From positions 62,001 to 126,000 of the forward strand of contig NZ_JAHZMO010000007.1 in the NCBI RefSeq assembly GCF_020748185.1: 64,000 nt of DNA. Direction: 5' to 3'. A model generated the notes under the pieces. It was not told the origin of the DNA, did no database searches, and saw only the letters and a list, made by a program, of their open reading frames with translations. The stretch is from Terrisporobacter petrolearius (lineage in GTDB: Bacteria > Bacillota > Clostridia > Peptostreptococcales > Peptostreptococcaceae). The first letter of the stretch is position 1, and every line of letters begins with the position of its first letter. Below are positions 54,101-63,908 of the stretch, piece by piece. Position numbers and translations under genes: made by a program.

Positions 54101-54693
54101 GTTAAATCTTCTTTTGCCCTATTTCTTCTTAGCTTAACCTTAGTTGAAAGTTTTTCACCGTATTTTTCAAGATTAAATATTCTCTCAAGCATTTTCCTTC
54201 TATCTCTATCTTGTAGTTTTAAAAACTCACTAAACTTACCCTGAGGTAAAACTACAGATCTTGTAAAGTCGTCAGAAGTTAATCCTATAATATCTTGAAT
54301 TTTAATTTTTACTTCTCCAACCTTGTCAGCAAGTACATTTATGTCTCCGTTATCTTTTATTTCTCCTAAAAGTACCCTGGAAGTTTTAGTACCTCCTGCT
54401 GGTGTATTTTTTATAGTCCTTTCAACAAAATATCTTTTTCTATTGTTTTTACTTCCTATTTCAAATTCATAATTTACAATTGCTTTGTCACAGCTAGAAT
54501 TTATATAATCAGTAGTATCTCTAGAAATATCTCCATACAAAGCTATAGTTATGGCATCTAATATAGTAGATTTACCACTTCCCGTATTACCAAAAATACC
54601 AAATAATCCTCTTGATGTTAACTTTTGAAAATCTATGGTTTGCTTATCAGTATAACTATTTAACCCCGTTAGCTCTAATTTAATTGGTCTCAT
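51163..54693 (-). CDS. sbcC: SMC-like exonuclease subunit SbcC
   Basis: 1176 residues from ATG 54693, with GAGGGTGA upstream. GTG 54702 overlaps that site. N-terminal Walker A GNTGSGKST, two long Lys/Glu-rich coiled coils flanking the zinc hook ENEPCPVCGSTHH, and at the C-terminus SVDSLSGGETF and Walker B FFFLDEGFGSLD. With SbcD it opens hairpins and processes DNA ends. The start lies inside the sbcD 3' end. Confidence 0.95.
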   Translation of the reverse strand: MRPIKLELTGLNSYTDKQTIDFQKLTSRGLFGIFGNTGSGKSTILDAITIALYGDISRDTTDYINSSCDKAIVNYEFEIGSKNNRKRYFVERTIKNTPAGGTKTSRVLLGEIKDNGDINVLADKVGEVKIKIQDIIGLTSDDFTRSVVLPQGKFSEFLKLQDRDRRKMLERIFNLEKYGEKLSTKVKLRRNRAKEDLTSLNGKLSQHEGITEELYEEIREELLQAKNLEKTKNEDLSKAEKEFEENKIIFEDQKSLQKHIDRKSQIDLKEKEINIKREAIERSERGEAIIPHINDIKILEKDIYENSNEVEKLEGIITNIKKEIDLLSIRYEEAKKAKNEKIPLLIEEKSKLQRGIDLEEKIAVLNNSIKELKKEIDIDNKEKEDLEKLIIDLQNQVDSKYKKIQDNNKNVESLSISTDLKENIFEAYNKEEELKKLSVEKEENNKLLKEVSKRIEDLKFKNIDVEKNKSSVNEKLKRLLDHQETLNRSCPGDNKIVSSEKEYLHNLKSRLENTKDYEKQINSIKDDLNKNEKSKFENQRYLNECSEKLQRINKTIEDLKEEQKSLIYKNMAAYLREELKENEPCPVCGSTHHEKIYVSANLEEAKLIEEKIKKLEDEYNKEKRNHDELSLKNTEINSFESIKRKTLSELSVKLGDYNSSSLEKEIDIKQKELKILEEKVLSWEEDKNKTIEETYKIKDLKYDVEKEEVKIKENLNLDRKLSVELKEKIDNLNKKYDNLNLEYLGLKSKVKFNDLGSKVKEIGENEKKIETLNKEMSVLNKEKETLDKELKEKDTLFNEIDKKLSNLIQLKDTKSKELKNKEEELNKIAKGVSPAKLLQSTIENIDKVTNNEKELHEELTNKKHDFDENTKLKSSKDGVLSQAKKQLESKNQTLTNLLVENKFDCVNSVEKSILPKEEKEKYKGEIEYFDEETKYLIVKIFDLNKKLNGRSIKPEDFENLHISINSLKNEIANLRKNIGSKENELKNIEKSLLSIKEITKEVKKVEHELSLLDEINKLIMGNKFVEYVATNQLKYIALEASKRLGSITRGRYALEIDENLNFIMRDNMNGGQRRSVDSLSGGETFLTSLSLALALSSQIQLKGSSPLEFFFLDEGFGSLDVELLDVVMESLENLHNDQLSIGIISHVEELKNRVPVKLLVSPCDVGKGSRVEIEYS

Positions 54694-55891
54694 CGTCTTC
54701 ACCCTCTTCGCTTACTATGTTCAAAAATAAGTCCATAAGCTCTCCCCTTGGCTCACATTTTTCTTTGAATTTGTAAAAATCACTAAATAATTGAGCCATG
54801 GATTTTTCCTTTAAGTCGATTTCTTCCGCCTCATATTCAGAGGTAATAATTGGCTTTATCTCAATAATATCACTTAAATAAGATTTCATTTTCTTTATAT
54901 TTTCTTGACTTATAACTTCATCTGTTTTTATTTCAAAGTAAGACCATATATCTCTGTCTTTATTTTCTTCACATACTTTTAAGGCTTCTTCTATGCCATC
55001 ACATTTGAAAACCTCAATAGGTTTATAGTTATTAAAGTATATAGTTTCTATTGAAGGCTCTTCATTTGCATGTATTTCTACTATATTTGCTCCTTTAACA
55101 TAAATTCTCTCTTTTACGCTATATTGTAGCGGTGATCCTGAATAATATACATTTAATCTTTCAGATGCTTTTTGTGGCTTATGTAAATGTCCTAAGGCTG
55201 TATATTGAGCTTTTTGTGGTAAATCACGCTTATCAACTACAAGACTTCCTCCCAGTTGTATTTGTCTTTCTGAGTCAGATGGGTCGCCTCCACATACAAA
55301 TAAATGAGATACAGCTATGTTTATGCTATCTTCTTCAAAGTTTTCTTCTAAATTTCTGAATATATCACCTATTTTATTAGAGTATGTTCTTTGTAGCTCT
55401 TCTTCATTCTCAACATCTTTAATTGCATCATTTAATCTTTTCTCACTTGGATAAGGTAATGTGATTATAGTTACTTTCTCTTCCTTAATGCTTAATTTTA
55501 AACATCCTTCACTGGCTTTCACTATTTCATAACCTTTATATTTTTGTTCAGTTGTACTGCTTAATGGATATCCTAAAATTATAATTCCCTGCTCTTTTGC
55601 AAGAGGTGAAACAGCAGATAATCTTTCTGGATTATCATGATTACCTGCTATAATTAACACACATCTATTTCCATCATCAGCTAATCTACTAACTGTTTTA
55701 TAAAATAAGGTTTCTGCCCCAGCTGGAGGATTTGAAGTATCATACACATCTCCAGCAATAATAACCATATCTATGTTGTTTTCTTCAACAATTTTTATAA
55801 AATCATTGCAAAACTTTTCTTGTTCCTCTAATCTTGAATGGCCTTCCAGATTTTTACCTATATGCCAATCTGATGTATGAATAAATTTCAT
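54680..55891 (-). CDS. sbcD: Exonuclease subunit SbcD (Mre11-like)
   Basis: 403 residues. Mre11-type metal sites: TSDWHIGKN (Asp8, His10), IIAGDVYD, AGNHDNPERL, AVSHLF and ALGHLHKPQ. It forms the Mn-dependent nuclease with SbcC. It follows addA by 18 bp within the same operon. Confidence 0.95.
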   Translation of the reverse strand: MKFIHTSDWHIGKNLEGHSRLEEQEKFCNDFIKIVEENNIDMVIIAGDVYDTSNPPAGAETLFYKTVSRLADDGNRCVLIIAGNHDNPERLSAVSPLAKEQGIIILGYPLSSTTEQKYKGYEIVKASEGCLKLSIKEEKVTIITLPYPSEKRLNDAIKDVENEEELQRTYSNKIGDIFRNLEENFEEDSINIAVSHLFVCGGDPSDSERQIQLGGSLVVDKRDLPQKAQYTALGHLHKPQKASERLNVYYSGSPLQYSVKERIYVKGANIVEIHANEEPSIETIYFNNYKPIEVFKCDGIEEALKVCEENKDRDIWSYFEIKTDEVISQENIKKMKSYLSDIIEIKPIITSEYEAEEIDLKEKSMAQLFSDFYKFKEKCEPRGELMDLFLNIVSEEGEDDETN

Positions 55892-55909
55892 GGCTCCTCC
55901 TTTTATTTT

Positions 55910-58900
55910 TTATAATTTAACTTCTTCATCTATATTAAATAGATATAAATACTTTTCTTTAATATTTTTACCTGTAAGCTTATTTAAAGCCTCTGCATAC
56001 AAGTCTAACTGCTTTTCATATCTATTTATTACTTCTTGTTTATTATCTTCATCTATATAGTCTGTTTTGTAGTCTACTATTACTATTTCTTCATCTTCTT
56101 CAAAATATAAGTCGATGATACCTCTAAGCATTAGACTCTCCTCTTCATAGGTTGCCCTATTATTTTGAATATCTTCATTATTTAGATAAATATCGTTCAT
56201 TTTTATCTGAGAATAAATACTTTGTTCTCTTTTTATTAAATGGGATGATAATGCTCTTTTTCCTATATTAGATTTGAAGAATTTATATATTTTAAAAGGA
56301 TTAATAACTAATGATTGTTTTTCACTTATTATTTCTCTTTTTATTAAATCTTTAATTTGAGCTTTTATTTCATCTATTGTATTTATTTTATTTAAATCAA
56401 GAACTTCCATAACTAGATGGACTATTGTACCCCTTTCCTGAGGGCTTATTTTATTCTTTGCTTCACTTTCTTGAATAAATAATGGTCTTTTTAAAGTTGT
56501 TTTTTCTTCATATAAATGCTCTGAGTAATCTTCTTCATGAATACTTTGCATTTTTTTAATTTCTGATACAGATATACTTGCAGAAACTTTTACACTTTCT
56601 TTGTAAGGATATAAATAATTTAACTTTTCACTTATTTCTTCCTTATAATCAGCCTCTGTACTTTTTTCTTGCATTTCTTTTAGTAAAGTTTCTATATTAG
56701 TTTCTTCTTCTTTTTCTTCAACTACTACGTCTTCTTTTTCCCAAGTGTCTAAAGACCACCTAGAGTCATGATTAGATTGGGATAAAGTTTCTATATCGTA
56801 GGCTTTTCTTATTTCCTCAAAGTCTTTATGTTTTAATACCGAAGGCATAATCCAATCTAGATAATTTCTAGCTTTTATCACATCATACTGAGAAACTGGA
56901 TTATTACCATCTAAGTTTTTACCCCACTTATGTAGTGTTCCTGGAATATCTTTTACAGCTCCAGTTAATATAAGTTTTTCTTTTGCTCTTGTTAAAGCAA
57001 CGTATAAAATTCTCATTTCTTCTGAAAGATTTTCCAAGTTCATCTTATATTTTAAAGCTTCTTTTGCAATACTTGGATAAGAAATACGTCTATCTATATC
57101 TACAAGCTGTGGTCCAAAGCCTAACTCATAGTGATATAACATATCCCTTTTAAAATCCATTGTGTTGAAATTTTTACTCATAGCGCAGCAAAACACTATT
57201 GGAAACTCTAGCCCTTTACTTTTATGTATAGACATTATTCTTACAACATTGGCATTTTCTCCAAGAGTTTTAGCACTTCCCATATCTGAGTTGGATTTTT
57301 TTATTTTATCTATAAAGTTTATAAAATTGAATATTCCCTTAAAGCTTGTTTCTTCAAACTGCTTTGCTCTTTCAAATAAAATCTTTAAGTTAGCTTGTCT
57401 TTGGCTTCCACTTGGAAGTGCTCCCACATAAGCAAAATATCCACTTTTCATGTATAAATGCCATAAAAACTCATCTGTACTCATATACAAAGATTTTTCT
57501 TTATATTCTTTTAATTCTCTTAAGAAACTTCTACATTTTTCTCTTATTTCCTTCTTTCCATTGTCTTCACTTTCACTAATTAGTCTTATACATTCATAAA
57601 GATTTGTATTGTTGTTTTCCAATCTAATATCTATAAAATCTTCTGGTGTAAATGAAGTACAAGGAAGTATTGGTGATTTTAAAACAGATAATAAAGGAAT
57701 ATCTTGCATTGGATTATCTATTATTCTTAAAAATGCCATTATTGTTTTAATTTCTATAGTATCAAAATACCCCATGCCCGTATCTGCATAAGTAGGTATT
57801 CCCATATTTATTAATTCATCAGCAAATACAGGAGCCCATGCAGATGTGGCCCTAAGTAAAATCACTATGTCTTTAAAATCTACTACTCTATAATCATCTA
57901 ATTTTTTATCATATACTTTATGTATATTTCCTTCTTCATCTGGTAACATTAAATTTTTGATTATTTTCCCAACCATACGAGCTTCTAATTGTATATTGTC
58001 TAACTCTTCTTCTGGTTGTTCTTCTTCATTTTGATTATCTTCCGTAGTTTTTTGAGCTTTTTCCATTAGATGAATTTCTGTAGCTCCTCCCACAATTACT
58101 TTTTCTTCTAAATTTTCTTTAAAAGAAGCTCCTAAGTTTAATGCCTCATCTTGTGTATATTCAATCTCACCTATATTTTTACTCATTATATTTTCAAATA
58201 CATAGTTACAACTGTCTATAACTTCTTTTCTACTTCTAAAGTTTTTATAAAGCATTATTTTTCTATTTTTTTCACCTTTTTGCGTGCCATAAGTAGCATA
58301 CTTATCTAAGAAAATTTCTGGCTTAGCTTGTCTAAATCTATAAATACTTTGCTTAACATCTCCAACCATAAACCTATTTGGAGTTTTAGTTTTTGCTATA
58401 GTTGAAAGTAAAACTTCTTGCACAAAGTTTGAATCTTGGTATTCATCTATGAATATTTCGTAAAACTTTTCTCTGTACTCTAAAGCTATATCACTTCCTA
58501 CAGCTTTACCATTTTCATCTTCTAAAAAATCTCCCTTTTCATCTTTTTTTATTAATATATCTAGAGCAAAATGTTCAATATCATTAAAGTCGATTATACC
58601 TTTTTCTCTTTTTCTTTCACTATAGAGCTCAATAAATCTTTTAAGAATTTTACTTAAAGAATTTACTATAGGGTATAACATTTCTACTTCCTTATTTAAA
58701 GCGGAAGTGTTTTTGTTAAACGTGGAACTTTGTATAGATTCTAAAGATTTTTTTGCGTCATCTCTAATTTTTTTAGCTTTATCTTTAGCATCTTTTATAT
58801 ACTCCTCTGCTCCCTTAGGAATTCTTTTTACACCTTTTGCATAGTTTTCAAATTCCAAAGAAATAGCTGCTCTATATGTCTCTTCCCAATTTTCGTCACA

Positions 58901-59695
58901 ACTATCCAGTAATCTTTTTATCATTTTATACTCTATTTTTAATTTATCGGCAAAAGTTTCTAATTCTTCAATACCTTCCACCATTTTTAGTGCTTTATCA
59001 AAATTTTTAACTATACCATTAATTTGAATTTTTATAGTATCTAAAATAATTTTTGCCCATTTTGATGTGGAAAAATCAAAATCATCTTCTATATTAAAGT
59101 CATTTACACTGTCTTCTAACCATTTCATTGGATAAGGTGAAGACATTACAAAAGAATAAATGCTAAGTACCATTTGTTGTAAATTAGTATCTCCTCTTTT
59201 TTCACTGTAGCTCTCCACTAATTTATAAAAATCATCTTCCTTTTCTTCATAGAACTCTTCAAAAATTTCTTCTATTGTTTCTAGCTTTAAAATGCTACAT
59301 TCTGTTTCATCACCGATTCTAAAGTTAGGATCTAGATCAATTTTATGGAAGTTTGATTTAATAACCTCCAAACAGAAGGAATGTATTGTAGTTATACTAG
59401 CTTTATTTAAAAGAACTAGCTGATTTTGTAAATGACTATCTTCTGGATTCTTCTCCAAGGCCTTACCTATTGCATCGCCAATTCTTTCTCTCATTTCTGC
59501 TGCTGCTGCATTGGTGAAGGTAACTACTAGTAAGCTATCTATGTCTACAGGTTTTTCTTTGTTTGTTATTATTTGTATTATTCTTTCAACTAATACTGCT
59601 GTTTTTCCCGATCCAGCAGCAGCTGCTACTAGTAGATTGCAATCTCTACTATCTATTACTGCTTGTTGTTCATTAGTCCATTTTGGTGAGCTCAC
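55910..59695 (-). CDS. addA: ATP-dependent helicase/nuclease subunit A, AddA
   Basis: 1261 residues from GTG 59695, which overlaps the addB stop by one base and follows GGAGG. UvrD-type helicase with Walker A AAAGSGKTAVLV (about 25-36), Walker B FIDEYQDSN (about 417), GDVKQSIYRFR, and VRIMSIHKSKGLEFPIVF. The C-terminal PD-(D/E)XK nuclease has EEIVIVDYKTDYID. It resects double-strand breaks with AddB for RecA loading. Confidence 0.96.
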   Translation of the reverse strand: MSSPKWTNEQQAVIDSRDCNLLVAAAAGSGKTAVLVERIIQIITNKEKPVDIDSLLVVTFTNAAAAEMRERIGDAIGKALEKNPEDSHLQNQLVLLNKASITTIHSFCLEVIKSNFHKIDLDPNFRIGDETECSILKLETIEEIFEEFYEEKEDDFYKLVESYSEKRGDTNLQQMVLSIYSFVMSSPYPMKWLEDSVNDFNIEDDFDFSTSKWAKIILDTIKIQINGIVKNFDKALKMVEGIEELETFADKLKIEYKMIKRLLDSCDENWEETYRAAISLEFENYAKGVKRIPKGAEEYIKDAKDKAKKIRDDAKKSLESIQSSTFNKNTSALNKEVEMLYPIVNSLSKILKRFIELYSERKREKGIIDFNDIEHFALDILIKKDEKGDFLEDENGKAVGSDIALEYREKFYEIFIDEYQDSNFVQEVLLSTIAKTKTPNRFMVGDVKQSIYRFRQAKPEIFLDKYATYGTQKGEKNRKIMLYKNFRSRKEVIDSCNYVFENIMSKNIGEIEYTQDEALNLGASFKENLEEKVIVGGATEIHLMEKAQKTTEDNQNEEEQPEEELDNIQLEARMVGKIIKNLMLPDEEGNIHKVYDKKLDDYRVVDFKDIVILLRATSAWAPVFADELINMGIPTYADTGMGYFDTIEIKTIMAFLRIIDNPMQDIPLLSVLKSPILPCTSFTPEDFIDIRLENNNTNLYECIRLISESEDNGKKEIREKCRSFLRELKEYKEKSLYMSTDEFLWHLYMKSGYFAYVGALPSGSQRQANLKILFERAKQFEETSFKGIFNFINFIDKIKKSNSDMGSAKTLGENANVVRIMSIHKSKGLEFPIVFCCAMSKNFNTMDFKRDMLYHYELGFGPQLVDIDRRISYPSIAKEALKYKMNLENLSEEMRILYVALTRAKEKLILTGAVKDIPGTLHKWGKNLDGNNPVSQYDVIKARNYLDWIMPSVLKHKDFEEIRKAYDIETLSQSNHDSRWSLDTWEKEDVVVEEKEEETNIETLLKEMQEKSTEADYKEEISEKLNYLYPYKESVKVSASISVSEIKKMQSIHEEDYSEHLYEEKTTLKRPLFIQESEAKNKISPQERGTIVHLVMEVLDLNKINTIDEIKAQIKDLIKREIISEKQSLVINPFKIYKFFKSNIGKRALSSHLIKREQSIYSQIKMNDIYLNNEDIQNNRATYEEESLMLRGIIDLYFEEDEEIVIVDYKTDYIDEDNKQEVINRYEKQLDLYAEALNKLTGKNIKEKYLYLFNIDEEVKL

Positions 59696-62600
59696 TATTT
59701 CTTAACCTCCTTCTCCATTAGTTTTATAACTTCTTCATCACTTTTATCATTAAGAATTGTATACATATTTCCTTTTATTGAAGGATCAAATTGGCATATG
59801 GATGAATAAGTACAAAAATCACAAGATGTTCCATTTTTATTTTTACATGGAACTATGCTTATATCTCCTCCAACCATTCTTTCACAAAGGTCTTTTACTT
59901 CATATTTTACATATTCTCTTAATATATCAAATTCTGGTTCTGTAACACCTTTGGTGTATCTACCTATATTACCATTTTTATCTAAGTTAGCTGGTATAAT
60001 TAAAGATGTTTTTCTCTCTCCTTCTTTTAGGGACATATCCATTTCTCCGATAATGTCTACATCTTTTAACACAAGTCCATTCATTCTAAGCTTTTTTAAT
60101 ATTTCTTCGTTTATTACAGCATCTTTTTGATCTTCGTTACTTCTTACAATAGGGTTATCTATTCTGTTATAAAGAATAGCTGCTGGTTTTAAGTTTGATT
60201 TTTTATGTCTATCGCTATCTATAATTGCATCTAAATAAACTAGCAATTGTAACTGTAATCCATAATAAACTTCTGTTAAGTTGATGGATTTATCTCCTGA
60301 TTTATAGTCTATAATACGTATATACTTGCTATCATCTTTTTCCAATTCATCTATTCTGTCTATTTGACCAACTAAGGTTACTTCTTGACCATCATTTAAT
60401 ACTAGTTTTATAGGTGGGTATTTTCCATTTTTTCTAAAACTAACTTCGTAGTCAACAGGTTCAAAGTTTCCTTGTTTTATTTGCATGGAAATAATACTAA
60501 TTGCTGAAACTAGCATTTTTTTCAATCTATATGCCAAATACTTGTATCTTTCAGAAGAATTTAAGATAAATCCAGGTATTTTGCTTACCATTTCATCTAC
60601 AATAAGAGATACTCTACTTCTAATATAGTCTTCATCTATTTCATGCCAATTTAGCTTATCTTTGTTTAAAGATTTAGAGAAAATATCAAGTATATTATGT
60701 ATAAAAGAACCTAAGTCTGGTGCTGTAAAAGCATACTCTTTTCTTTCCTGTGCTTTTAACCCATATTGAATAAAATATGAGAATGGACACTGAGCATATC
60801 TTTCTAACTTGGAAATACTTAAGTTTTTATTTTCATATAATTGTTTGATTTTTTCTCTTTCTACTTTTTCCACTTGGTTAGTATAGCTTAATCCCCTTAC
60901 TACTTTCTCCAACTTATTCTTATATTCTTCATCACCTAAGAAATATCTATATAAATCTAAATAAACTTCGTTAATATCCCCTCTAATTTCAAATTCTTTA
61001 ATAGCATTAATTAACTCGTTAAAAGTAGGTGCTTTTACTGTTATATTATCTAAAGCTGTATCAGTAGAATTATCCAAATCTTTTAGTACATAACTTTTTA
61101 TATTAATATTAGGAAATATCTTTTTTAGTCTAGATACAATTATAGAAGGTCTTAAGGTCTTTCCTTCATGATCTGATATGGGATAACTTATTGTTAAGTT
61201 TTCACTTGTATAAGTTAATGCTTTATAAACTAAAAACTGTTCTTCATAAGTTTTTGTCTTACTATCTATATCAACTTCTATTCCTTTTTCACCTAATGAG
61301 TTTCTGTCTTTATCACTTAAAAGGCCACTTTCCTTTGAAATTAGTGGAAATATACCATCGGTAGTTCCTATTAAATAAAGGTGTTTTGTGTTGGAGTTTT
61401 TCATTCTATCTACAGAACTTACTAAAACTTGATCCATACTTGGAGGCACAAGTCCTAACTCATACTCGTCAAATCCTAAACTTATTACCTTCATAAATTT
61501 ATCTAAAGATATTTTTTCATCACCCATTAACTCTACCATTTGATCAAGTATATCTACTACTATTTGCCAAACTTGTGAGTATTCTTTAGCAATTTCCAAA
61601 TCCCCTTTTTCATTGAAGTTATTAATTAATTTTTGTAAAGTTTCTTCTATATTAATATCCAATAAAAACTCATAAACATAAGTACAAATTTCTCTTACAG
61701 TTTTATTTTTCTTATTCAGCTTATTTTGCAGCTTTATAATTGGTTCTAATATTTGATTTCTAGTTTCATTAATTCTTTCTTTTTGCTCCAAATCAAATTC
61801 ACTTTCTTCTGCCAAATAATTTTGATTAACTTTGTACTCCCATTTTTCTTCGAACCACTTCTTCCCTGTAATTCCGTTTTGAAGCACATAGTTTTCAAGC
61901 AAACTTATATCTTCATCACTTACACCTATAAGTCCACTTTTCAAATATCTAAACATTGTCTCATAAGAGTATCTTCTGTTTCTCATTTCCAAAGCAGAAA
62001 GAATTAAGACTATAATAGGATTACTTTTTGCCTCTCTTTTTGAATCTATAAAGTTTGGAATTTCATATTCCTTAAAAATTGAACGTACTAAAAAATCATA
62101 TCTATTTAAATCCCTTGTTGCCACAGTTATATCTTTATATCTAGCTTTTTTCACTCTAACTAAATGAACTATATCCTTTGCCACTTGCTCCACTTCATCA
62201 TATAAATTATTAAATTCCTTAATTTTTATATGCTCAGTTTCCTTTTCATATTTTCTGTAAGGGTATGCATGATAAAAAGCTTCTAAATGTTGTAATTCTT
62301 CATTTCCATTAAACCTTTTTACATTTTCACAATTTAAGTTTATGTTAGTATGAATTTTAACCCCTTCTTCTGCTGCAATTTTATATAGCTTTTCATAAGT
62401 ATATTTCGTTCTAGAAAAAGCATCATTTTTTGAATATGTAAATTGAGTTAAAGAGTCTATAGTTAGGGAAATATAAACTTCTTTAGCTTGTTTTAACAGT
62501 TCTTTTAAAATACTGTACTGATTTGGTGTAAAACCAGTAAATTCATCTATATAAATGTAAGCATTTTTAAAATAATCACATTGTTGTAATTTATCTGATA

Positions 62601-63156
62601 GAGATGTTAACAAATCTTGAGAGTCCACGTAATTTTCATGTAGATTTTTTTCAAATTCTCCATAAATCTTAGCAATATCCATCAACTTATATCTTAAAGT
62701 TTCATTTTCTATTTCTCCAGCTATATTTTCAAGCACATCCGGCGATACATTGTATTGCTTTAATTCAGATATCATATCTGTTATAGATCCTACAAAACCA
62801 GATTGTGTAGAAGATTTTCCATATACTTTAAGCTCGTTACTAATTTTGTCTATAGATTTATATATAATCATAGCCTTTCCACTAGAGTTAATATTTACAT
62901 CAGTAAGTCCCCCCACCTTCGAAAATACTATACTACTCATGGTTTTAAAACTCAGCACCCTACTTCTCAAATATTTGTCCTTTTCTTTTCCTTGGAAAAT
63001 TTTAGACATATTTTTTTCCATTTCAAATGAGTATTGCTCTGGAACTAAAAGAATTACAGGACTAGTTTCGTTATCTTGTACTCTTTTTTTTATTTCATTT
63101 AGCATAAAGGTTGTTTTTCCTATTCCACCTCTACCTAATACAAATCTAAGACCCAT
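59695..63156 (-). CDS. addB: ATP-dependent nuclease subunit B, AddB
   Basis: 1153 residues from ATG 63156, with GGAGG nine bases upstream. The longer frame to 63180 lacks a site. N-terminal VLGRGGIGKTTF (Walker A), an inactivated helicase body, and a C-terminal nuclease with RIIDYKSGDKS. Four Cys for an iron-sulfur staple are visible: one in YAQCPFSYF and three in the final SCDFCTYSSICQF cluster. It overlaps the preceding nuclease-like gene by 11 bp. Confidence 0.95.
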   Translation of the reverse strand: MGLRFVLGRGGIGKTTFMLNEIKKRVQDNETSPVILLVPEQYSFEMEKNMSKIFQGKEKDKYLRSRVLSFKTMSSIVFSKVGGLTDVNINSSGKAMIIYKSIDKISNELKVYGKSSTQSGFVGSITDMISELKQYNVSPDVLENIAGEIENETLRYKLMDIAKIYGEFEKNLHENYVDSQDLLTSLSDKLQQCDYFKNAYIYIDEFTGFTPNQYSILKELLKQAKEVYISLTIDSLTQFTYSKNDAFSRTKYTYEKLYKIAAEEGVKIHTNINLNCENVKRFNGNEELQHLEAFYHAYPYRKYEKETEHIKIKEFNNLYDEVEQVAKDIVHLVRVKKARYKDITVATRDLNRYDFLVRSIFKEYEIPNFIDSKREAKSNPIIVLILSALEMRNRRYSYETMFRYLKSGLIGVSDEDISLLENYVLQNGITGKKWFEEKWEYKVNQNYLAEESEFDLEQKERINETRNQILEPIIKLQNKLNKKNKTVREICTYVYEFLLDINIEETLQKLINNFNEKGDLEIAKEYSQVWQIVVDILDQMVELMGDEKISLDKFMKVISLGFDEYELGLVPPSMDQVLVSSVDRMKNSNTKHLYLIGTTDGIFPLISKESGLLSDKDRNSLGEKGIEVDIDSKTKTYEEQFLVYKALTYTSENLTISYPISDHEGKTLRPSIIVSRLKKIFPNINIKSYVLKDLDNSTDTALDNITVKAPTFNELINAIKEFEIRGDINEVYLDLYRYFLGDEEYKNKLEKVVRGLSYTNQVEKVEREKIKQLYENKNLSISKLERYAQCPFSYFIQYGLKAQERKEYAFTAPDLGSFIHNILDIFSKSLNKDKLNWHEIDEDYIRSRVSLIVDEMVSKIPGFILNSSERYKYLAYRLKKMLVSAISIISMQIKQGNFEPVDYEVSFRKNGKYPPIKLVLNDGQEVTLVGQIDRIDELEKDDSKYIRIIDYKSGDKSINLTEVYYGLQLQLLVYLDAIIDSDRHKKSNLKPAAILYNRIDNPIVRSNEDQKDAVINEEILKKLRMNGLVLKDVDIIGEMDMSLKEGERKTSLIIPANLDKNGNIGRYTKGVTEPEFDILREYVKYEVKDLCERMVGGDISIVPCKNKNGTSCDFCTYSSICQFDPSIKGNMYTILNDKSDEEVIKLMEKEVKK

Positions 63157-63904
63157 AAATGTCTTCCTCCAAAATTTCATAATTTACAGCTTCACTGTTA
63201 CAAAGCTTATTAAACTCACAGTACTTACAGTGGTTTATATTTTTATTTATATTGTTTTCATTATTAAAATCTTCATTTTCTATATTATCAATAATATTTA
63301 AAATCTTCATTTTGTTTTCTTCATGAAGTTTTTCATTATAATTTATAGTCACTGGTTTATTTTCTAATGCCGGCTGATAATAATTCATAATTATATCTTC
63401 AATTTTATAATTTGAATAAAATTTTTTCCTTATTATTTCTTCAGCTAAAAACATATACACCACACTTTGCATTCTATTTAATGCATTTTTATATGTAATT
63501 TCCTGGTTTTCAGTTTTCCAATCCCAAAGACTTATTTTATCCTTATCTATTATAATTAAGTCAATTTTTGCCACAATTTTTCGTCCATTTAAATTCAGAT
63601 TCATTTCATATTCTGGCAAATATATATTGTCTTCTTTAATTGGCAACAAATCTTTTATTTTATTTATCCATTTATTAAAATTTTTATCTTCACATTTTCC
63701 TATAGGAATATTGGAAAAATACCTTTCACACAATAAGTGAAAATCTCGTCCATATTTTAAGCTGTCATAATATTCTCTACTACCCAAATCATCATGTTTC
63801 CAATTTATATTATCTATATATTTATATTTAAACTTAAAAGGACATGATTTATAAGTATTTAGAGAGTTTTGACTATATATAAAATATTTTAATTTCTCAT
63901 TCAT
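63146..63904 (-). CDS. PD-(D/E)XK nuclease superfamily protein with probable Fe-S Cys cluster
   Basis: 252 residues. N-terminal YSQNSLNTYKSCPFKFKYKY resembles the start of AddB/Cas4-type nuclease domains. KIDLIIIDKDKISLWDWKTENQ supplies the Asp and Lys of the (D/E)xK site. CKYCEFNKLCN near the C-terminus, together with the early Cys in SCPF, gives four Cys, as in the iron-sulfur AddB/Cas4/RecB-like group. Immediately upstream of and overlapping addB, so it may act with AddAB. No helicase motifs. Confidence 0.8.
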   Translation of the reverse strand: MNEKLKYFIYSQNSLNTYKSCPFKFKYKYIDNINWKHDDLGSREYYDSLKYGRDFHLLCERYFSNIPIGKCEDKNFNKWINKIKDLLPIKEDNIYLPEYEMNLNLNGRKIVAKIDLIIIDKDKISLWDWKTENQEITYKNALNRMQSVVYMFLAEEIIRKKFYSNYKIEDIIMNYYQPALENKPVTINYNEKLHEENKMKILNIIDNIENEDFNNENNINKNINHCKYCEFNKLCNSEAVNYEILEEDIYGS

Positions 63905-63908
63905 CTAA